A stretch of 64,000 bases of DNA from SG8-41 sp036555615. GTDB taxonomy: Bacteria > Pseudomonadota > Gammaproteobacteria > Burkholderiales > SG8-41. How positions within the stretch are numbered: position 1 is the stretch's first letter; every line of letters begins with the position of its first letter. The stretch lies in contig DATBKZ010000101.1 in NCBI GenBank assembly GCA_036555615.1, positions 62,001-126,000 of the forward strand, written 5' to 3'. Of this stretch, positions 6,898 to 15,657 are shown piece by piece. The notes beneath the pieces were generated by a model. The model did no database searches, was not told the DNA's origin, and was given only the letters and a program-made list of their open reading frames with translations. The translations under genes and the position numbers were made by a program.

Positions 6898-8427
6898 ATG
6901 CCATTTGACGCGAGCCGCCCCGACCTCACGGTCGGCGTGATCGGAACCGGCGCGATGGGGCGGGGGATCGCCCAGGTCGCCGCGGCGGGCGGCATGCAGG
7001 TCCTGATGAGCGACAGCCGTCCCGGCGCGGCCGCTGAGGCGCGCGAATTCATCGACAAGATGCTTGCGCGCGCCGCGGAAAAAGGCTCGATGACGAGGGA
7101 CGAAGCGGTGGGCGCAGTCAACCGCATCCGGGTCGTCGGCGGGCCGGCGGACATGAAACCCTGCCAGGTGGTGGTCGAGGCCATCGTCGAGAACCTGGAT
7201 GCCAAGCAGAAGCTGTTCGCCGAGCTCGAGGGCAGCGTCGCCCCGGACTGCATACTGGCGACCAACACCTCCTCGCTTTCCGTGACCACCATCGCCTCGA
7301 AGCTGACGACGCCGCGGCGCTTCGCCGGCTTCCATTTCTTCAATCCGGTGCCGCTGATGAAGCTGGTCGAGGTCATCGACGGCCTGCAGACCGAGAACTG
7401 GGTGGGCGAGGCGTTGATGGCGGTCGGCCGGCGCATGACGCGCGAGCCGGTGCGGCTCAAGGACGCGCCGGGATTTCTCGTCAACCAGGTGGGACGCGGC
7501 TTCACCCTGGAGGCGGCGCATCTCGCCTACGAGGGGGTCGCCGGCTTCGCCGACGTGGACCGCGTGATGCGTGACGTGGGCGGCTTCCGCATGGGCCCGT
7601 TCGAATTGATGGAGCTGACGGGCCTGGACGTCACGCACCCTGCCTCCGAGCTGATCTACCACCAGTTCTTCGAGGAGCCGCGCTACCGCCCGAACCTCAT
7701 CATGCGGGCGCGCTACGAGGCGGGAGTGCTGGGGCGCAAGTCGAAGCGCGGCTTCTATGACTATGACGCGGAAATGAAACCGATCGTGCCGCCGGAGCCG
7801 CCCGCGCCCGCGGCACGGCCGGCGAGTGTCTGGATCAGTCCAACGGATCAGCAGGGCCACGCTGCGCTGGCGGGATTGCTGGGAAAGCTCGGTGCCCGTC
7901 TCGAGAGCGGCGCGAAGCCGAGTCCCGGGGCGCTCATTCTCGTCACACCAATCGGGGCGGATGCCACCACCTGCGCGGTAGAGCAGGGACTCGATCCCCG
8001 GCGCACGGTCGCGGTCGATACGCTGTTCCCGATGGTCAAGCGCCGCACTGTCATGGGCACGCCGGTGACCGATGCGGCCTTTCGCGCAGCTGCGCACGGC
8101 CTGCTTGCCGCCGACGGCGTTCCGGTGACAGTCTGCCGCGACAGCCCCGGATTCATCGCGCAGCGGATCGTGGCCATGATCGTGAATATCGGCTGCTCGA
8201 TCGCCCAAAGCCGCACCGCCGCACCCGCGGACATCGACAAGGCGGTGACGCTCGGGCTGAATTACCCGAACGGCCCGTTCAAGTTCGGCGACGTCCTGGG
8301 GGCGCACCGCGTCTACGAAGTGCTGTCGACCATGCACCGCATCTACGGCGACCCACGCTACCGCCCCAATATCTGGCTTGCACGGCGCGCGAAGCTGGGC
8401 GTCTCCCTGCTCACCGCCGAACCCTGA
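6898..8427 (+). CDS. 3-hydroxyacyl-CoA dehydrogenase, two C-terminal domains (PaaH-like)
   Basis: NAD-dependent oxidation of 3-hydroxyacyl-CoA to 3-ketoacyl-CoA. The 509-residue protein begins with a Rossmann fold (VGVIGTGAMGRGIAQVAA). The block ATNTSSLSVTTIAS and then FAGFHFFNPVPLMKLVEV carry the catalytic His. The first C-terminal dimerisation domain (DAPGFLVNQVGRGF) is followed by a second related copy (RDSPGFIAQRIVAM, LGLNYPNGPFKFGD). This long two-domain form matches PaaH-type enzymes of phenylacetate degradation and related routes, rather than the short fadB-type monomer. It lies between a crotonase and a thiolase on the same strand, with 52- and 38-base gaps, and is almost certainly in one operon. 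The exact acyl chain is unknown. Confidence 0.92.
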   Translation: MPFDASRPDLTVGVIGTGAMGRGIAQVAAAGGMQVLMSDSRPGAAAEAREFIDKMLARAAEKGSMTRDEAVGAVNRIRVVGGPADMKPCQVVVEAIVENLDAKQKLFAELEGSVAPDCILATNTSSLSVTTIASKLTTPRRFAGFHFFNPVPLMKLVEVIDGLQTENWVGEALMAVGRRMTREPVRLKDAPGFLVNQVGRGFTLEAAHLAYEGVAGFADVDRVMRDVGGFRMGPFELMELTGLDVTHPASELIYHQFFEEPRYRPNLIMRARYEAGVLGRKSKRGFYDYDAEMKPIVPPEPPAPAARPASVWISPTDQQGHAALAGLLGKLGARLESGAKPSPGALILVTPIGADATTCAVEQGLDPRRTVAVDTLFPMVKRRTVMGTPVTDAAFRAAAHGLLAADGVPVTVCRDSPGFIAQRIVAMIVNIGCSIAQSRTAAPADIDKAVTLGLNYPNGPFKFGDVLGAHRVYEVLSTMHRIYGDPRYRPNIWLARRAKLGVSLLTAEP

Positions 8428-8465
8428 TGCCTGCAATCGCAACGATGCCCTGAAAGGAGCGTCCC

Positions 8466-9668
8466 ATGCTCGATGCCTATATCTACGAAGGACTGCGCAC
8501 ACCGTTCGGGCGCCACGCCGGCGTGCTCGCCAAGGTGCGGCCGGATGACCTGCTTGCCGACGCGATGCGCAACCTCATGAAGAAGGCGGCCTTCAAGCCT
8601 GAACAAGTCGAGGATATCGTCGTCGGCTGCGCCAACCAGGGCGGAGAGGACAGCCGGTGCGTCGCACGCCACGCCGGGCTCGTGGCCGGATTGCCGGTCG
8701 AGACGCCCGGGACAGTGCTGCAGCGAAACTGCGCGAGCGGCCTGGGTGCCGTGGTTCACGCGGCGCACGCGATTACGGCCGGCGAGGGCGACGTCTACCT
8801 CGTCGGGGGCGTGGAAAGCATGAGCCGCTCGCCGCTGGTCATGAGCCGCGCGGAATCCGCGTTTGCGCGCGATATCAGGCTCTATGACAGCACTATCGGT
8901 CCGCGTTTCTCGAACCCGAAGCTCGTCAAGCAGTTCGGCGATGACCAGATGCCGCAGACTGCGGACACGCTGGCGCGCCAGTACGAGATCAAGCGCGAGG
9001 AGGCCGACCGTTTCGCTCTGCGCTCGCAGCAGCGCTACGGCATCGCCAAAGGGGAGGGCTTTTTCTCCGGTGAGATTGCGCCGGTCGAGCTGCCGCCAAC
9101 GCGCAAGGGGCCGGTGCCCCCCGTCGCGGACGACGAGCACCCGCGCCCGAACACCGATCTCGAGACGCTCGCGCGGATGCGGCCGCTCTACGAGAGCGGC
9201 GTGACCACGGCCGGCAACGCGTCCGGGGTCAACGATGGCGCGGTCGCATTGCTTCTGGGCTCGAAGGCGGCTGGCGACAAGGCCGGCATCAAGCCGATGG
9301 TTCGCGTGATCGCCAGCGCGGCCGCCGGCGTGCCGCCCCAGATCATGGGCATCGGCCCGGTCGCGGCCAGCAAGAAGGCCCTCGCGCGAAGCGGTCTCAC
9401 GCTGAAGGACATGGACATCATCGAGATCAACGAAGCGTTCGCTGCCCAAGTGCTCGCCTGCCTCAAGGGGCTCGGCATTGCGTTCGACGATAGCCGGGTG
9501 AATCCGAACGGCGGGGCGATCGCGATCGGTCACCCCCTTGGCGCATCGGGGGCGCGGCTTGCCCTGACTGCGGCGCGCCAGCTCCAGCGCGCCGGGGGCC
9601 GCTACGCCCTCGTGAGCCTGTGCATCGGAGGCGGGCAGGGCATGGCGGCCATACTCGAGCGTATCTGA
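8466..9668 (+). CDS. acetyl-CoA acyltransferase (thiolase)
   Basis: Thiolytic cleavage of 3-ketoacyl-CoA, or the reverse condensation. The 400-residue protein has all the thiolase landmarks: the nucleophile Cys in VLQRNCASGLGAV near residue 89, the NEAFA block, the catalytic His in IAIGHPLGASGARL and the second Cys in SLCIGGGQGMA. It starts MLDAYIYEGLRTPFGRH, with an AAAGGAG ribosome site just upstream. It ends the three-gene cluster, and strong hairpins follow the stop. Together with its neighbours it suggests breakdown of a short or aromatic-derived acyl-CoA. PaaJ/PcaF-like or FadA-like specificity cannot be separated by eye. Confidence 0.93.
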   Translation: MLDAYIYEGLRTPFGRHAGVLAKVRPDDLLADAMRNLMKKAAFKPEQVEDIVVGCANQGGEDSRCVARHAGLVAGLPVETPGTVLQRNCASGLGAVVHAAHAITAGEGDVYLVGGVESMSRSPLVMSRAESAFARDIRLYDSTIGPRFSNPKLVKQFGDDQMPQTADTLARQYEIKREEADRFALRSQQRYGIAKGEGFFSGEIAPVELPPTRKGPVPPVADDEHPRPNTDLETLARMRPLYESGVTTAGNASGVNDGAVALLLGSKAAGDKAGIKPMVRVIASAAAGVPPQIMGIGPVAASKKALARSGLTLKDMDIIEINEAFAAQVLACLKGLGIAFDDSRVNPNGGAIAIGHPLGASGARLALTAARQLQRAGGRYALVSLCIGGGQGMAAILERI

Positions 9669-9677
9669 CACGGCCCG

Positions 9678-9726
9678 CCGCCGGTCGGTCTCGGCCGACC
9701 GTCCGGCGGAAAGGGTTCTTTCCGCC
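9678..9726 (+). terminator. double hairpin after the thiolase gene
   Basis: GGTCGG at 9683-9688 pairs with CCGACC at 9695-9700, extended by CCGCC/GGCGG. Overlapping this, GGCGGAAAG at 9705-9713 pairs perfectly with CTTTCCGCC at 9718-9726 around GGTT. No T-run follows, so a Rho-independent terminator is not proven. The rest of the 207-base gap up to 9875 holds no gene I can support. Confidence 0.4.
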
Positions 9727-9875
9727 CGTGTAATTCCGGTCAGAGCTGGCCCTTTGGCACCGATATTGCACTTCTAGCCGTTGTTGGGACGGGCACTGCC
9801 TCTTTCCGGGCGGAGTGTCTGTCTTTATGCGTGCTTCGACGAGAAGTCGTCGATTGACGGCAAGCAAGGAAGAAT

Positions 9876-10781
9876 ATGCCGCTGCAGGAATGGGTCGCTG
9901 GTTCACTGGTGGGACGGTCGTCCCCCCTGTTGCGCTACGTGGGGTCCGGCCTCATCACGCTGCTCTCCATCGCGATCGTGGCCGTCCTGTGGCGCAAGCT
10001 GGGCGCCATCACCGACCCCGGGCTGCTCCTCCTTTTCACGGTCGCTGCCTCCACCTACCTTGCGGGCGGCATGGCCGGCATGCTGAGCGCGGCCATCGTC
10101 CTGTTCTGCTCGTTCATCCTGTTCTCCCACCCCCTCTATCCCTTCCGCTATTCGGAGCTCGACTGGCGGCAGATGATGGTGATCGTCGTCGCGTGTCCAG
10201 TGATCGCGCTCATGGTGGGTTCGCTCAAGGAGCAGGTGGACCGCATGAAGCAGGTGACGCGTGACGCCGAGGCGCTCAGGGAGGAGGTTCGCCGCATGGA
10301 GGCGGTCAAGGAGGCCCAGTATCTGTGCGAGCAGCGGTTCCGGCTGCTGGCGGACTGCATAACGGATTACGCGGTATGCCAGCTCGATGCCAACGGCGCG
10401 GTCAGGCACTGGAACACCGGCGCGGAGAGGCTGCTCGGCTATTCCGCGCCCGAAATCGTGGGCCAGAGCTACTCCCGGTTCTTCACCAAGGAAGACATAT
10501 TGGCGAGACACCCGGAGCGCCTGATGGACCAGGCGCGATTCTCGGGCCGGTCCGGACAGGAAGGATGGCGAGTGCGAAAGGGTGGGGGACGCCTCCACGC
10601 CAGGAGCTCCATTATTCCGCTCAGGAACCCCCAAGGCGCGCCCCTGGGCTACCTCATGGTTATCCATGACCTGACACGTCTCGAAGAGGCGAACCTCGCC
10701 GCTCTCAAGGCGCAGGCCGAGCTCGAGGGGATGAAGAAGCGCCTGAGCTCCCCGGACGATAACCCAGGCGCGTCCGCGTAA
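9876..10781 (+). CDS. membrane-anchored PAS-domain protein without an output domain
   Basis: A 301-residue protein. Residues 1 to about 110 contain three or four membrane segments (LLRYVGSGLITLLSIAIVAV, LLLLFTVAASTYLAGG, LSAAIVLFCSFILFS) in an arrangement like the DUF4118 region of KdpD-type sensors. A coiled-coil linker follows (EQVDRMKQVTRDAEALREEVRR). Residues about 155-270 form a PAS domain (ITDYAVCQLDANGAVRHWN, GAERLLGYSAPEIVGQ) with a PAC-like end. The C-terminus is a short helix ending KKRLSSPDD. No kinase, cyclase, EAL or response-regulator domain is present and none follows downstream. It may be a truncated sensor, or it may signal by binding a partner. Ligand unknown. Confidence 0.75.
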   Translation: MPLQEWVAGSLVGRSSPLLRYVGSGLITLLSIAIVAVLWRKLGAITDPGLLLLFTVAASTYLAGGMAGMLSAAIVLFCSFILFSHPLYPFRYSELDWRQMMVIVVACPVIALMVGSLKEQVDRMKQVTRDAEALREEVRRMEAVKEAQYLCEQRFRLLADCITDYAVCQLDANGAVRHWNTGAERLLGYSAPEIVGQSYSRFFTKEDILARHPERLMDQARFSGRSGQEGWRVRKGGGRLHARSSIIPLRNPQGAPLGYLMVIHDLTRLEEANLAALKAQAELEGMKKRLSSPDDNPGASA

Positions 10782-10836
10782 GCCGGTTGTTAGCCCGTCG
10801 GGTAGGGGTGGCGGGCTTCTGGGTGCAACATTCTAT

Positions 10837-10876
10837 TTGACATAATATACATTATGCGTATGTATCAGCCGATACA
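10837..10876. promoter_or_regulatory. AT-rich block with TTGACA and two palindromes between convergent genes
   Basis: The 186-base gap between the PAS gene and tatD, which converge, contains a perfect TTGACA at 10837-10842. The inverted repeat CATAAT-ATAC-ATTATG at 10841-10856 and the dyad TGTATC-AGCC-GATACA at 10861-10876 follow. A weak -10 (TATGTA) could stand at 10859-10864. The composition is unusual for this genome. No open frame of convincing type follows. Its role is unknown; a small RNA promoter or regulator site is possible. Confidence 0.35.
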
Positions 10877-10967
10877 GTTACCCAACTGAAGCTCAATTCA
10901 CTAGCCGGGAACCTCCCCACCTGTGTCGTCACTGACGCTTGCGCGGTGGTCCAGTCCAGCGTGCCGC

Positions 10968-11744
10968 CTAGGTTGAGCTGCCGGCGTACTTGAACAGTCG
11001 AAAGAAATTCGAGCTGGTAGCCTCGGCAACCGCATCAAGAGGAACGCCCCGCAGGCGGCCAATCTCTTCGGCTACGTATTTCACCAGGCCGGGCTCGTTG
11101 GTCTTCCCGCGGTACGGCACCGGGGCAAGGAACGGCGAGTCGGTTTCGATCAGCATGCGCTCGAGCGGCACCTGGCGGGCGACTTCTCTCAAGGCGCCGG
11201 CGTTCTTGAAGGTCACGATGCCTGAGAACGAGATGTAGAAACCCAGGTCCATCGCGGCCTGGGCGACGTTCCAGGTGCCGGTATAGCAGTGCATGACGCC
11301 CCCCACTTCGGATGCGCGCTCCTCGCGCATGATCCGCAGCGTGTCTTCGGCGGCGTCGCGCATATGGACGATGAGCGGCTTTCCAGAGCTCCGCGCCGCC
11401 CGGATGTGGGTGCGAAAGCGCTCGCGCTGCCACTCGGCACCGCCCTTGATCCGGTAGTGGTCGAGCCCCGTCTCGCCGATCGCAATTACCTTGGGATGAT
11501 CGGCAAGCGCGACCAGCTCCTTTTCGGTGACGAGCGGCACGTTGTCATAGTCGGGGTGCACGCCCACCGATGCATAGAGATTCGCGTAGCGCTCGGCCAG
11601 CGCCCGCACCTGCGGGAACTCCTGCAGCGTGACACTTACGCACAGGGCATGCGAAACACCGTTCTCGCGCATCAGCGCGAGCGCCTCGTCTACCTTTTCA
11701 GCCAGATCCGGGAAGTCGAGATGGCAGTGGGAGTCAACCAGCAT
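10968..11744 (-). CDS. tatD: TatD family metal-dependent hydrolase
   Basis: TIM-barrel amidohydrolase-like nuclease/hydrolase with two metal ions. The 258-residue protein starts MLVDSHCHLDFPDL, which holds the HxH pair. It continues with SVGVHPDY, AIGETGLDHYRIKGG (metal-binding Glu), KPLIVHMRDAAEDT and GVMHCYTGTW. It ends with the block LLIETDSPFLAPVPYRGK typical of TatD. DNase and quality-control roles have been reported for homologues. It is the last gene of the minus-strand operon and its start overlaps the end of holB by 11 bases. No pilZ gene sits between holB and tatD, although many relatives have one there. Confidence 0.92.
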   Translation of the reverse strand: MLVDSHCHLDFPDLAEKVDEALALMRENGVSHALCVSVTLQEFPQVRALAERYANLYASVGVHPDYDNVPLVTEKELVALADHPKVIAIGETGLDHYRIKGGAEWQRERFRTHIRAARSSGKPLIVHMRDAAEDTLRIMREERASEVGGVMHCYTGTWNVAQAAMDLGFYISFSGIVTFKNAGALREVARQVPLERMLIETDSPFLAPVPYRGKTNEPGLVKYVAEEIGRLRGVPLDAVAEATSSNFFRLFKYAGSST

Positions 11745-12729
11745 GGCGCAACAATCCGGCGTAGTCGATCAGCAACTGCTCGAGGAACAGCCGCGCATTC
11801 AGAGGATGCGCGACGACCCGCTGCTGCCTGACCATGTGCCGCAGGTAGCGCAGCGCCTCGAGCAACCCAACCCGCGCTGCAACCGCGGCGATAGCGTCGA
11901 CCTGGTCCGGGTGGTAGCGCACCCTGCCCGTCACCTTGTGGCTGACAAGATCGAACGCCCACTTCTGCAACAAGGCTACGACCAGCCGCGGCTCCGTTTC
12001 GCGCAGGCTTTCGGCCGCAGCGAGCGCATCGAATCCGGGACGCGTGATGGCGGCGAGCAGTTCCTCGCGCTGCCGCCAGTATTCCTCGTCATAGGCGAGC
12101 GCGAGTAAGGGCGCTTCCCCCGCCTGCGCGAGCGCCAGGTCCGGGTCGCGGAGACGCTGGCGCCCAAGCCACTCGCGCGCCACTTCGCGCGAGGGGGATG
12201 CGAGCACGACCTGCTCGCAGCGGCTCCGTATCGTCGCCGGCAGCTGGTGCCAGCGGTGCGTGACCAGCAGAAAGTATGTCTGCGGCGGCGGCTCCTCCAG
12301 GTTTTTCAGCAGCGCGTTGGCAGCATTGATGTTGAGCGTCTCCGCGGGATGAATCAGGACGACCTTGGCGCCGCCGCGGTGCGCGGTCATCGCGATGAAG
12401 CCGGCGATTTCGCGGATCTGCTCGATCCGGATCTCGAGGCTCGGCTTCTTCTCCGAGCCCTCCTCAGGCTCGCGCGCTTCGCTCAGGATCCCGGGTTCGA
12501 GGCGCCGGAAGTCAGGATGGCTCCCCTGCTCCATCCAGCCGCAGGCCACGCACTTCCCGCATGCGCGCCCATCCGGCTCGCGGTTCTCGCACAACAGGGC
12601 GCGGGCGACGGCCTCGGCAAACGCGAGCTTTCCTATGCCCTCACGCCCACGGAGTAGCAATGCATGTGGCAGCCTGCCCATGCGTGCGAGCAAGCCCGTC
12701 AGCAGCTCAGAATGCCATGGATAATCCAT
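11734..12729 (-). CDS. holB: DNA polymerase III subunit delta-prime
   Basis: Component of the clamp loader that opens and loads the beta clamp. The 331-residue protein shows the P-loop-like GREGIGKLAFAEAVARALL, a zinc-binding cluster beginning CGKCVACGW, the block AKVVLIHPAETLNINAANALL and EEPPPQTYFLLVTHRW. It also has the SRCEQV segment (normally SRC in delta-prime) and a C-terminal helical domain. Length and order fit HolB. It lies between tmk (3-base gap) and tatD (11-base overlap) in the long operon that starts at yceD. Identity is secure. Confidence 0.93.
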   Translation of the reverse strand: MDYPWHSELLTGLLARMGRLPHALLLRGREGIGKLAFAEAVARALLCENREPDGRACGKCVACGWMEQGSHPDFRRLEPGILSEAREPEEGSEKKPSLEIRIEQIREIAGFIAMTAHRGGAKVVLIHPAETLNINAANALLKNLEEPPPQTYFLLVTHRWHQLPATIRSRCEQVVLASPSREVAREWLGRQRLRDPDLALAQAGEAPLLALAYDEEYWRQREELLAAITRPGFDALAAAESLRETEPRLVVALLQKWAFDLVSHKVTGRVRYHPDQVDAIAAVAARVGLLEALRYLRHMVRQQRVVAHPLNARLFLEQLLIDYAGLLRHAG

Positions 12730-12732
12730 TGT

Positions 12733-13347
12733 CTAACATAAGCTTAGAAGTATTTTCTCAAGTTCTTTCTTAACTTCGGGGAGATCCTTATTGGCGTTGA
12801 GCACCCGGATGCGCCGGGGATGCGCGGCCGCGCGCCGCAGATAGGCACGCCGCACGCGCCCAAAAAAGGCATCCCGTTCACGTTCGAAGCGGTCCGCCTT
12901 GCCTTTGCGCCCGGTTCGCTTGCGGCCAGTCGCAGGAGCAACGTCAAACAGGATCGTGAGGTCGGGCTGCAGGCGCGGGTGCACCCACTTCTCGAGAAGA
13001 CGGATCTTTTCCCAGCCGACTCCACTGCCGCCCGACTGATAGGCATAGGTCGCGTCGGTGAAGCGATCGCACAATACCCAGATTCCCCGCTTCAACGCCG
13101 GCTCGATGATCCTCGCGAGGTGCTCGCGGCGCGCGGCGAACATCAATAGCGTTTCGGTCTCCGCATCCAGCCGCTGCCGGCTCGCCAGGACCAGTGCGCG
13201 CAGGCGCTCGCCCATCGGCGTGCCGCCCGGCTCACGCGTGACCTTGACCCGGATGCCGCGCGCCCTCAGGAAACGCGCAATCCACCGCAGGTGGCTGCTC
13301 TTGCCCGCGCCGTCTATGCCTTCGAGCGTGATGAGCCGACCGCGCAT
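12733..13347 (-). CDS. tmk: thymidylate kinase
   Basis: Phosphorylates dTMP to dTDP for DNA synthesis. The 204-residue enzyme has the P-loop LEGIDGAGKSSHL near residues 8-20. It also has VTREPGGTPMGERLR, the DR(F/Y) motif in LCDRFTDATYAYQSGG, and a lid region. The last part (RRIRVLNANKDLPEVKKELEKIL) is typical. It overlaps the end of mltG by one base and is followed by holB after 3 bases, so the three are translationally linked in the fab operon. The family call is secure. Confidence 0.95.
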   Translation of the reverse strand: MRGRLITLEGIDGAGKSSHLRWIARFLRARGIRVKVTREPGGTPMGERLRALVLASRQRLDAETETLLMFAARREHLARIIEPALKRGIWVLCDRFTDATYAYQSGGSGVGWEKIRLLEKWVHPRLQPDLTILFDVAPATGRKRTGRKGKADRFERERDAFFGRVRRAYLRRAAAHPRRIRVLNANKDLPEVKKELEKILLSLC

Positions 13348-14372
13348 CAGCGTTTTTCCGAGCGCTGATATTTTGTCACGGCCCGCTCGTGTTCCCCCAG
13401 CGTGCGCGAGAAATGCGAGGTGCCGTCACCACGGGAAACGAAGTACAGCGCGTCGCTGGCCGGCGGATTGAGCGTCGCCGTGAGCGCGGCAAGCCCCGGC
13501 ATTGCAATCGGGGTAGGAGGCAGCCCGGCGCGAGTGTAGGTGTTGTACAGCGAGTCCGCCAGCAGGTCGCGCTTGCGCAGGTTGCCGTCGAAACCCGCTC
13601 CGAGCCCGTAGATGACCGTGGGATCAGCCTGCAGGAGCATGCCCTTGCGCAGCCGGTTGAGGAGCACCGCGGCGATGAGGGGACGATCGTCCTCCTTTCC
13701 GGTCTCCTTTTCGACGATGGAGGCCAGTATGAGCGCCTCGTAAGGCGTCGCGAGCGGAAGATCCGGGGCGCGCCCCGGCCAGCGCGTATCGAGATGGGAG
13801 CGCATCAGGTGGTGCGCCCGCCTCAGAACCCGGAGATCGCTGCTGCCGCTGGCGAAATGATACGTGTCGGGGAAGAACCATCCCTCGGGGGAGCTCTCCT
13901 GGATTCCCAGGCGCTGCAATATCTCCCCGTCGGCGAGATCACGGGTCGCATGCGCCAGATCCGGGTGCTTGTTCAACACCTCGCGCATCTGCCGGAAGGT
14001 CCAGCCCTCGACGAACCGGATGGAGGATTGCGTCACGTCGCCGTCCACGATCTTTTGCAGCAGGCGATACGGCGTGACCGGCTCGGTAATCTCGTAGTTG
14101 CCGGCTTTGATCCTGCTGGCCGTCCGAAGCAGCCTCCCCATCAGAACGAAAGCCTCCGGACGGCGCAGAGCCCCTGCCCGCCCCATCTCGTGCGCCGCAC
14201 CGCGCAAGGTGGTGCCTGCCTTCAGGTTGAACTGGAGCGGCAGCGACGGGGGCGTGTGCGGGGACGCGGCGTACCAGGCAAACGCGCCGGCGATCAGCAC
14301 GCCAGCCGCAATGCCCGCGACCAGCAGCAGGCGCAGATACCAACCAATCCCCCAGCTCAGCCTCATGGACAT
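13347..14372 (-). CDS. mltG: endolytic murein transglycosylase MltG
   Basis: Inner-membrane lytic transglycosylase that cleaves nascent glycan strands and helps end their polymerisation. The 341-residue protein has a short cytoplasmic N-terminus and one membrane helix (YLRLLLVAGIAAGVLIAGAF). A LysM-like region (FNLKAGTTLRGAAHEM) and the YceG catalytic domain follow. The conserved Glu is in ILASIVEKETGKEDD, and then come VLLNRLRKGMLLQADPTVIY and YNTYTRAGLPPTPI. The block ASDALYFVSRGDGTSHFS near the C-terminus is characteristic. It sits 22 bases after fabF. The pabC gene often found between them is absent here. Confidence 0.94.
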   Translation of the reverse strand: MSMRLSWGIGWYLRLLLVAGIAAGVLIAGAFAWYAASPHTPPSLPLQFNLKAGTTLRGAAHEMGRAGALRRPEAFVLMGRLLRTASRIKAGNYEITEPVTPYRLLQKIVDGDVTQSSIRFVEGWTFRQMREVLNKHPDLAHATRDLADGEILQRLGIQESSPEGWFFPDTYHFASGSSDLRVLRRAHHLMRSHLDTRWPGRAPDLPLATPYEALILASIVEKETGKEDDRPLIAAVLLNRLRKGMLLQADPTVIYGLGAGFDGNLRKRDLLADSLYNTYTRAGLPPTPIAMPGLAALTATLNPPASDALYFVSRGDGTSHFSRTLGEHERAVTKYQRSEKR

Positions 14373-14394
14373 GCGCCCGGGCTGCGAGCAGCGC

Positions 14395-15633
14395 TCAAAA
14401 TCGCCGGAAGACCAGGCTGCCGTTGGTGCCGCCGAAACCGAATGAATTCGAGACGGCGACGTCGATCTTCATCTTGCGCGCGATGTTCGGCACGTAATCC
14501 AGATCGCATTGCGGGTCGGCGGCCACGAGGTTGATCGTCGGCGGCGCGACCTGCTCGTGCACCGCGAGCGCGGAAAATACCGCCTCGATCCCTCCCGCGG
14601 CGCCCAGCAAATGCCCCGTCATGGACTTGGTCGAGCTGATGGCGAGCTTGCGCGCGTAATCGCCGAAGCAGTTCTTCACCGCCACCGTTTCCGCGACATC
14701 CCCGAGCGGAGTCGAGGTGCCATGGGCATTGATGTAATCGACCTCTTCCCGGTTGAGCCCCGCGTTCCTCAGCGCATTGGCCATGCACCGCACCGCGCCC
14801 TCGCCGTCCTCGCAGGGCGCGGTGATGTGGTGCGCGTCCGCGCTCATGCCGTAGCCCGCGAGCTCGCAGTAGATCTTCGCGCCGCGCTTGCGCGCGTGCT
14901 CGTATTCCTCGAGCACCAGGATGCCCGCGCCCTCGCCGAGCACGAAGCCGTCCCGATCCTTGTCCCACGGGCGGCTCGCGGCCGCCGGGTCGTCGTTGCG
15001 CGAGGACAACGCGCGCGCCGCGCAGAACCCGCCGAGCCCGAGGGGCGACACGCATGCCTCCGAGCCGCCGGCGATCATCACGTCGGCATCGCCGTACTCG
15101 ATCAGGCGGCCCGCGTCGCCGATGCAGTGATTGGCGGTCGTGCACGCCGTCACCAGGGCGAGATTCGGCCCCTTGAGGCCGTACATGATGGAGAGCTGCC
15201 CGGCGATGAGATTGATGATCGAGCCGGGAATGAAGAAGGGCGAGATCTTGCGCGGCCCGCTCGCCAGCACCGCCTTGTGCGTCTCTTCGATCAGCGGCAG
15301 GCCGCCGATGCCGGACCCGATGCACACACCGACCTGCTCGCGCTGCTCGCGGTCGAAATCGAGCCCCGAGTTCTGGATTGCCTCGATTGCGGCCGCGAGG
15401 CCGTAGTGGATGAAGGTGTCGAAGCGGCGCGCCTCCTTCGCCGACAGATGCTGCGCCGGATCAAACCCCTTTACTTCCCCGGCGATCTGGGCGGTGAATG
15501 CGGATGCGTCGAAGCGGGTGATGCGGGTGATGCCCGAAGTGCCGGCCAGGATGTTTTTCCAGGCCGCCGGTACCGTGTTCCCGACCGGGGAGATGATGCC
15601 GAGCCCGGTGACGACGACTCTGCGCCTGGACAA
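14395..15633 (-). CDS. fabF: beta-ketoacyl-ACP synthase II
   Basis: Elongating condensing enzyme of type II fatty acid synthesis that uses malonyl-ACP. The 412-residue protein begins RRVVVTGLGIISPVGN. It has the catalytic Cys in ALVTACTTANHCIGDA near residue 164, the first His in NAHGTSTPLGD and the second in KSMTGHLLGAAGG. It ends NSFGFGGTNGSLVFRRF. The Cys-His-His set is complete. It follows acpP with a 24-base gap, in the order fabH-fabD-fabG-acpP-fabF. Identity is secure. Confidence 0.97.
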   Translation of the reverse strand: MSRRRVVVTGLGIISPVGNTVPAAWKNILAGTSGITRITRFDASAFTAQIAGEVKGFDPAQHLSAKEARRFDTFIHYGLAAAIEAIQNSGLDFDREQREQVGVCIGSGIGGLPLIEETHKAVLASGPRKISPFFIPGSIINLIAGQLSIMYGLKGPNLALVTACTTANHCIGDAGRLIEYGDADVMIAGGSEACVSPLGLGGFCAARALSSRNDDPAAASRPWDKDRDGFVLGEGAGILVLEEYEHARKRGAKIYCELAGYGMSADAHHITAPCEDGEGAVRCMANALRNAGLNREEVDYINAHGTSTPLGDVAETVAVKNCFGDYARKLAISSTKSMTGHLLGAAGGIEAVFSALAVHEQVAPPTINLVAADPQCDLDYVPNIARKMKIDVAVSNSFGFGGTNGSLVFRRF

Positions 15634-15657
15634 ATGTGCTCCGGTCCGGGATGAATC

